Source: Treponema sp. (GTDB lineage Bacteria; Spirochaetota; Spirochaetia; Treponematales; Breznakiellaceae). From it: a stretch of 9,284 nucleotides of DNA. Of this stretch, positions 5,767 to 9,284 are shown piece after piece. Position numbers and translations under genes: made by a program. Every line of letters begins with the position of its first letter. The first letter of the stretch is position 1. The notes below the pieces were generated by a model that worked only from the letters and a program-made list of their open reading frames with translations, was not told the DNA's origin and did not search any database. The DNA lies in contig JAIRRF010000127.1 of assembly GCA_031256115.1 (NCBI GenBank), forward strand, positions 1 to 9,284. The letters are read 5' to 3'.

Positions 5767-5916
5767 TATCGTGTCACTGACTTAATAGTGGGTAAAGTCT
5801 GTTCATCTAAATCCATGGAAAGCTTCTCAAATAGAAGGTTTGTGTGTACAAAGACGGTTTTTCTCATCTTTACTGTTTATGGAAAATCCACTATGTCAAT
5901 AGTGACACGATACTAG
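5763..5916. mobile_element. MITE-like element 2 with CTAG-bounded terminal inverted repeats
   Basis: This is a 154-bp non-coding element. Its ends (5763-5791 and 5888-5916) share a perfect outer 16 bp, CTAGTATCGTGTCACT, then diverge for 7 bp and match again at TAGTGG (22 of 29 overall). Imperfect inner repeats of this kind are typical of real insertion-sequence ends, so this looks like an internally deleted insertion sequence rather than a pure palindrome. The middle has no transposase remnant that I can recognise. CTAG at both ends could be a 4-bp target duplication or part of the repeat. The right CTAG contains the stop codon of the FGE-like gene. Together with element 1 it fills the gene-free stretch 5605-5912. 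Confidence 0.7.
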
Positions 5917-6740
5917 CCGTTCTGGGCAATCCTGAATCCCAGGCTTTGCGCTTTATATACAGGGGGGCTCCAAATTCGGAAACTGCTTCGCAGCTGGGGA
6001 AGGCTGTTTAGATAGGAACCGCCCCGGTATATCCGTTGTTTTCCTGTTGCCGGCCCGGAATAGTCAGACACCGGATCTATGGGGTAAACATCATGCCAGT
6101 CCCAACACCACTCCCAGACATTGCCGCTCATGTCGTAAAGGTCCAATTGGTTGGGAAGCTTTCCCCTTACCGGCTGAGTTCCTGTACGGACTCCGGTGGA
6201 GGGACGGACATTTTGAGAAAACCAGCAATATTCCAGAGGATTGGCAGATTCGTCACCGCCGGCAAAGTAGACCCTGTCCTGGGGGCCTTTGGGACCCAAT
6301 GGGCCTCCACGGGCGGCAAATTCCCATTCCGCTTCGGTGGGCAGGCGGTAGCCCCTGGATTCCCTGTTCCAGGTAACATTTTCTCCATTAATGGTATAGG
6401 CAGGAATAAAACCAAAACGGATGCTAAGGGCATTACAAAAACGGACGGCATCAAACCAGGTTACGGAATCCACGGGCAGTTCGCCTCCCTTGAAGAAAGA
6501 AGGGTTTTCATTCATCACCGCAGTATACAGATCCTGGGTTACCGGTGTTTCTGAGAGAAAGAAAGTACGTATAGTTACTTCATGGACCCTTTCTGTTGAC
6601 CGGTTTTCATTACTCCCCATAAAAAAAGTGCCGCCGGAAACAAAAATCATAGCAGGTCTTGATGGGTTTGCAGGGTTTGCCAAAAGGGTATGTACAGCAA
6701 AACAGATCAGAAGCAAAAAAATAATTTTATTGCTTTTCAT
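5913..6740 (-). CDS. exported FGE-sulfatase-domain protein lacking the catalytic cysteines
   Basis: This 275-residue protein has a signal peptide (residues 1-21, ending HTLLA) and one formylglycine-generating-enzyme-type (SUMF1/PF03781) domain. Marks are FVSGGTFFMGS at 33-43, TPVTQDLY at 65-72, YRLPTEAEWEFAARGG at 131-146, LYDMSGNVWEWCWDW at 201-215, RGGSY at 239-243 and LGFR at 267-270. In true formylglycine-generating enzymes two active-site cysteines lie between the GGSY and LGFR motifs; here that interval reads LNSLPQLRSSFRIWSPP and has none. It is therefore unlikely to make formylglycine and is better called an FGE-fold protein of unknown role outside the cytoplasm. GGAGG lies 7 nt before the ATG, which overlaps the clpP stop in ATGA, so the two genes are translationally coupled. 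The TAG stop falls within the CTAG end of element 2. Confidence 0.9.
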   Translation of the reverse strand: MKSNKIIFLLLICFAVHTLLANPANPSRPAMIFVSGGTFFMGSNENRSTERVHEVTIRTFFLSETPVTQDLYTAVMNENPSFFKGGELPVDSVTWFDAVRFCNALSIRFGFIPAYTINGENVTWNRESRGYRLPTEAEWEFAARGGPLGPKGPQDRVYFAGGDESANPLEYCWFSQNVRPSTGVRTGTQPVRGKLPNQLDLYDMSGNVWEWCWDWHDVYPIDPVSDYSGPATGKQRIYRGGSYLNSLPQLRSSFRIWSPPVYKAQSLGFRIAQNG

Positions 6741-7414
6741 GTTAATTCCTCCCTGCTTACAATTACCCGGGAAATAAGACCATATTGGATCGCTTCGTCA
6801 GCATTCATCCAAAAATCCCGATCTGTGTCTTTTTCTACCTGTTCCATGGATATGCCGGTTTCTTCGGCAATCAATTTATTGATCTTTTCCCGAAGTTTTT
6901 CCAGTTCCCTTGCATGAATTTCAATGTCCGTGGCCACCCCCCGGATTCCCGAAAGGGGCTGATGAATTAAGTAATGGCTGTTGGGAAGCCCAACCCGCCT
7001 TTCTTTGGGCGATGCCAGTTGGATTATCGCCGCCGCACTGGCCACAAGGCCCATTCCTATGGTCCAGACCGGAGATTTTACAAAACGGATCATGTCAAAG
7101 ATAGCAAAACCGGCATCTGCATCTCCGCCGGGGGAATCAATAAAAATCCGGATGGGTTTGTCATTTTCTTCGTCCAATAACAGGAGCTGCCGGACTGTTT
7201 TTTCCGCCAGATCCTTGTTTACCTGTCCGGAAAGCAAAATGGTCCGGGTTTTGAGCATTTTTACAAGCAATGGATCGTTGGATTTATTTTGATCGGCTTT
7301 TTCATCTTCTTCTTCGTTTTCCTCTTCATCATCATCTTCCAGGACATTCGCCAATGCTGTTAAGTGCCAAAGGCTGTCAGCATATCTTTCCGTCAGATAT
7401 TTTTTTAAAGCCAT
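6737..7414 (-). CDS. clpP: ClpP-family serine peptidase with acidic N-terminal insert
   Basis: ClpP forms a barrel-shaped cytoplasmic peptidase fed by Clp ATPases. This 225-residue version keeps the triad S126 (GLVASAAA), H151 (LIHQPLSG) and D200 (KDTDRD), with the family's 25- and 49-residue spacings, and the IDSPGGDADAG loop at 92-102. Two features differ from housekeeping ClpP: the usual N-terminal segment (pore loops) is replaced by ALKKYLTERYADSLWHLTAL followed by a run of acidic residues at about 26-38, and the nucleophile context is ASAAA rather than ASMGA. The ATG at 7414 has AAGGAG 5 nt upstream; an upstream ATG at 7429 has no such site. It is probably a second, specialised ClpP, since some treponemes carry two. 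No Clp ATPase gene is in the window. The stop overlaps the start of the FGE-like gene by 4 bp. Confidence 0.92.
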   Translation of the reverse strand: MALKKYLTERYADSLWHLTALANVLEDDDEEENEEEDEKADQNKSNDPLLVKMLKTRTILLSGQVNKDLAEKTVRQLLLLDEENDKPIRIFIDSPGGDADAGFAIFDMIRFVKSPVWTIGMGLVASAAAIIQLASPKERRVGLPNSHYLIHQPLSGIRGVATDIEIHARELEKLREKINKLIAEETGISMEQVEKDTDRDFWMNADEAIQYGLISRVIVSREELT

Positions 7415-7437
7415 GTTAACTCCTTCCATAAAAGTTT

Positions 7438-7443
7438 ATTGTA
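7438..7443 (-). promoter_or_regulatory. candidate -10 of clpP
   Basis: TACAAT on the minus strand (5 of 6 to consensus) lies 23 nt before the clpP ATG, giving a short leader with AAGGAG. No good -35 is found at 16-18 bp; that interval is occupied by one arm of the palindrome at 7449-7524. I saw no CIRCE-type heat-shock operator. Confidence 0.3.
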
Positions 7444-7448
7444 TGCGA

Positions 7449-7524
7449 GGGGTTTAATACCTTCTGCCTGCTGCACACCTGCTTGCAGGCGAGCTTCAGG
7501 GCGGTTAAAAAAGTATTAAACCCC
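7449..7524. repeat. REP-like palindromic element
   Basis: GGGGTTTAATAC at 7449-7460 is exactly inverted as GTATTAAACCCC at 7513-7524, flanking a 52-bp core that holds a smaller hairpin, CCTGC-TT-GCAGG, at 7478-7489. The arrangement (outer 12-bp arms, GC-rich inner hairpin, no coding capacity) resembles repetitive extragenic palindromes. It lies immediately upstream of clpP, within the presumed promoter region. A mobile origin is inferred only. Confidence 0.6.
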
Positions 7525-7546
7525 GAGTCAAATACCTTACCAAAAC

Positions 7547-7577
7547 AACATACCCTGTCCTTCAGGACGGGGTTGTT
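7547..7577 (-). terminator. alr terminator hairpin
   Basis: On the minus strand, 16 nt beyond the alr coding sequence core, CCCCGTCC, loop TGAA and GGACAGGG form an 8-bp stem with one G-U pair, lengthened by flanking A-T and AACA/TGTT pairing. It is followed by GTTTTGG. This is a plausible Rho-independent terminator. The core closely resembles palindromes seen at ends of IS200/IS605-type elements, but no such transposon is visible here. Confidence 0.5.
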
Positions 7578-7588
7578 GATCAATAATA

Positions 7589-8719
7589 TTACTCAATATA
7601 TACCCTGGGAACCCGTTTATTAATATTGCAGGTTATTTCATAGGGTATTGTACTTAACAAGGACGCCATAATTCCCGCGTGGGGGGCAAGACCGCCGAAG
7701 ATTGTTACCGGATCCCAGCGCCGGGCGGTGCTGTCCCTTCCCAAATCAATCATACACTGATCCATACATATCCTTCCAGCCAGGGGCCGTAATTTTCTGT
7801 TATCCCGGCCGGTATTTTCTAAAAGAAGAACCTGCCAATTATTGCTAAGCAGACGATTTAAGCCATCGGCATAACCTAAAGGGATGGTTCCAACAAAAGT
7901 GTCTTCTTTTGCAGTCCAGATCCTGCCATAGGAAATGGACTGGCCTTTTTTTACTTCTTTGATAAAAACCAGGGTGCTTCGCAGTTCCATCAGGGGCAAA
8001 ACCTCCAGGGCGGGTATTCCTTCCGGGTTTTCCGGAGCATAACCGTACAAAAGAATTCCAGGTCTGACCATATCAAACCATGAATCGTTATGGAAAGTTA
8101 CAGCCCCGGTATTCGCGGCGTGGACTATGCCGGGATTAATGCCCACGTTTTTGATTTTTTCCACCGCCTGACAAAAAATATCCAGCTGCATCTTTGTGTA
8201 TGCCGCATCCTCCGGTTTAACCGAATCCGATACCGCCAGATGGGTGGCGGTTCCTGCCAAATGTAAGCCTTTGCTTTTTGAGATTTGGGAAGCCAGGGCC
8301 GGCGCATCGGCGGGATTACAGCCTATACGGCCCATGCCGGTATCTATTTTTAAATGAACCGGAAGTTTTTTTTTCGCTTTAACAGCACGGCTTTCCAGGA
8401 CATCTATGTATTCGCTGTCCCCCGCCATGGGTTCCAGATCCGCAGAAATAAGGAAATCAATTTCTTCCGGCAAAACTATGGAAAAAAGGATTATGGGAGC
8501 GTTGATCCCGGCTTCCCGCAGTTTTCTTCCTTCTTCTACAGTAGAAACAGCAAGATATTCAACCCCGGCAGACAGAGCTGTCCTGGCTATGGAGAGGGCG
8601 CCATGTCCATAGGCATCGGCCTTAACGGGCATGCAAATACGCTTCCCGGTTTTTTTTTGCACCAGGGTTATGTTTTTTCGAAGATTATCCAGATTAATTA
8701 TTGCCTGTGTTGCCTGCAA
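7589..8719 (-). CDS. alr: alanine racemase
   Basis: Alr converts L-alanine to D-alanine using pyridoxal phosphate, supplying peptidoglycan synthesis. The 376-residue protein is of normal length. K33 in MPVKADAYGHG is the Schiff-base lysine, R131 in KIDTGMGRIG and R219 in MVRPGILLYGY are the conserved active-site arginines, and Y264 in SYGRIW is the second catalytic base. GYADG at 282-286 and CMDQCMIDL at 318-326 complete the C-terminal beta domain. I chose a TTG start at 8719: it gives MQATQAIINLDNL, aligning with the usual Alr N-terminus, has AGGCGG 10 nt upstream, and lies just after a strong promoter. An earlier in-frame TTG at 8761 is upstream of the predicted transcription start. The gene contains two runs of nine A on its coding strand (at 8650-8658 and 8366-8374). 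It ends with a terminator-like hairpin and is divergent from the lipoprotein gene. Confidence 0.96.
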   Translation of the reverse strand: MQATQAIINLDNLRKNITLVQKKTGKRICMPVKADAYGHGALSIARTALSAGVEYLAVSTVEEGRKLREAGINAPIILFSIVLPEEIDFLISADLEPMAGDSEYIDVLESRAVKAKKKLPVHLKIDTGMGRIGCNPADAPALASQISKSKGLHLAGTATHLAVSDSVKPEDAAYTKMQLDIFCQAVEKIKNVGINPGIVHAANTGAVTFHNDSWFDMVRPGILLYGYAPENPEGIPALEVLPLMELRSTLVFIKEVKKGQSISYGRIWTAKEDTFVGTIPLGYADGLNRLLSNNWQVLLLENTGRDNRKLRPLAGRICMDQCMIDLGRDSTARRWDPVTIFGGLAPHAGIMASLLSTIPYEITCNINKRVPRVYIE

Positions 8720-8741
8720 AATACGGAAACCGCCTGCACAA

Positions 8742-8770
8742 AGTATAGCAAAGGCACCCAATCCTTACAA
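8742..8770 (-). promoter_or_regulatory. alr promoter with extended -10
   Basis: On the minus strand there is TTGTAA (8770-8765), a 17-bp spacer and TATACT (8747-8742) with a TG extension (TGcTATACT). Matches are 4 of 6 and 5 of 6. The predicted start, near 8735, is downstream of the TTG at 8761 and just before the AGGCGG of the chosen start, which settles the gene start in favour of 8719. Confidence 0.6.
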
Positions 8771-8782
8771 TTATTCGAATCT

Positions 8783-8797
8783 TATGATATTTTTAAA
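8783..8797 (+). promoter_or_regulatory. candidate -10 of the lipoprotein gene
   Basis: TATGAT at 8783-8788, overlapping TGaTATTTT at 8785-8793, lies 9 nt before the ATG, with no Shine-Dalgarno sequence and no clear -35. The eight bases TTATGATA (8782-8789) also precede asnS (1611-1618) at nearly the same distance from its ATG. Confidence 0.3.
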
Positions 8798-9284
8798 ATG
8801 ATGAGGCTGCGTTCTGCCCTGTTTTTTATTTCCGTCATATTTGTTTTTTTTGTCTTGTTCGGCATTTCTTCCTGCACAGGACCGGAAAGGCTGAAGGAAA
8901 CATACTCTACGGAAAGCGAAAAAGTTTTACCGCCGAAAAAAGAACTGCCGGTAATACAAATCCTGGACTACAAAAACCGGAATGAAGGAGCAGCTCCCAG
9001 TCTCTGGCTTCGATCATATTTGGAAAACGGCATTACCGGACCGGAATCTTTCACAGTATACCGGGGCAATTACCTTTTCATTGCATATACCCGCAGCAAT
9101 ATACGCCCGGTAATAAATCAATGGATGGGTAATTATTCAATAGACAGGGATTTTTCCCGGCTTGTGGCGGATCGGATCCGGAGGCGTTTGGAACAAGATA
9201 TATCCGGCAAGAGTCCCGATATGGTTTACGGCCCCAATTATGAAAGGGCAATAAAGACTACCCTTGAAAATACTTTTTGGGGAG
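8798..9284 (+). CDS. putative lipoprotein of unknown function, 5' part
   Basis: An open frame of 162 codons runs off the right edge of the window without a stop. The N-terminus MMRLRS is followed by a strongly hydrophobic segment (residues 7-23, rich in Phe, Val and Ile) and ISSC with C26, a relaxed lipobox of the sort common in spirochaetes, so the product is probably a membrane-anchored lipoprotein. The mature part begins with a charged linker (ERLKETYSTESEKVLPPKKE) and continues with a mixed alpha/beta region including FTVYRGNYLFIAYTRSNIRP at 96-115 and a basic helix around 130-147 (RLVADRIRRRLE). I recognise no family. ATGs at 8798 and 8801 are both possible; neither has a Shine-Dalgarno sequence. 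A run of eight T (8844-8851) lies in the signal-peptide codons. It is divergent from alr. Confidence 0.8.
   Translation, partial: MMRLRSALFFISVIFVFFVLFGISSCTGPERLKETYSTESEKVLPPKKELPVIQILDYKNRNEGAAPSLWLRSYLENGITGPESFTVYRGNYLFIAYTRSNIRPVINQWMGNYSIDRDFSRLVADRIRRRLEQDISGKSPDMVYGPNYERAIKTTLENTFWG

Noticed and set aside
5605..5912. CRISPR array or ncRNA gene in the repeat-rich gap
   Set aside because: Repeats are inverted, not regularly spaced direct repeats, and everything in the gap is explained by the two palindromic elements.
6036..6554. Plus-strand open frame opposite the FGE-like gene
   Set aside because: The minus-strand frame holds the conserved FGE motifs; the plus-strand translation shows none and lacks a ribosome-binding site.
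5913..6740. Formylglycine-generating enzyme activity
   Set aside because: The interval between the GGSY and LGFR motifs has no cysteine, so the catalytic pair is missing.
7415..7588. CIRCE-type heat-shock operator upstream of clpP
   Set aside because: The palindrome here has different arms and a 52-bp core rather than the short CIRCE spacer.
8720..8761. Longer alr starting at the TTG at 8761
   Set aside because: It lies upstream of the predicted transcription start of a strong extended -10 promoter and adds 14 residues not expected in alanine racemases.

Overview
The window looks like part of a spirochaete chromosome, most likely a Treponema of the moderate-GC, gut-associated type. This is inferred, not proven. 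The grounds are bacterial-type AsnS and Alr, an exported FGE-sulfatase-domain protein next to a ClpP paralogue (such domains are frequent in treponemes), a putative lipoprotein with a relaxed lipobox, and many short palindromic repeats between genes. No rRNA, tRNA, CRISPR array, phage gene or intact transposase is visible.

Left part (1-1562, minus strand): a SIS-domain phosphosugar-binding protein of the UPF0309 type, a small retropepsin-like (clan AA) protease, and the first 80 residues of a NagA-like amidohydrolase. The SIS and amidohydrolase genes suggest amino-sugar use; the protease between them has its own promoter-like sequence. Divergently, asnS (asparaginyl-tRNA synthetase) runs from 1628 to 3013.

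Middle part (3011-5916): a possibly acquired block. A Uma2-family (DUF820) PD-(D/E)xK-type gene converges on asnS; a 19-bp repeat lies between them and overlaps both stop codons. Divergent from it is a VapBC-type toxin-antitoxin pair with a 4-bp ATGA overlap, followed after 4 nt by a penicillin-binding-protein-5-like D-Ala-D-Ala carboxypeptidase. A GTATACA motif occurs twice before vapB and once more immediately before the carboxypeptidase start. The gene-free stretch 5605-5912 is filled by two tandem inverted-repeat elements sharing one CTAG. The first starts with the same 19-bp repeat seen after asnS; the second resembles a MITE and overlaps the stop codon of the next gene.

Right part (5913-9284): on the minus strand, a ClpP peptidase with an intact catalytic triad but an acidic N-terminal insert overlaps by 4 bp an exported FGE-like protein that lacks the catalytic cysteine pair. 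Upstream is a REP-like palindrome, a terminator hairpin and alr (alanine racemase), whose best start is a TTG downstream of a strong extended -10 promoter. Divergent from alr is the 5' part of an unrecognised lipoprotein gene that runs off the window.

Two genes work on peptidoglycan precursors or cross-link donors (alr supplies D-Ala; the carboxypeptidase removes terminal D-Ala), and the SIS and amidohydrolase genes may handle amino sugars, but they are in separate transcription units. The most unusual features are the tandem palindromic elements that overlap gene ends, the vapBC-carboxypeptidase coupling with repeated GTATACA motifs, and three genes (asnS, carboxypeptidase, lipoprotein) without a usable Shine-Dalgarno sequence but with -10-like sequences close to the ATG.
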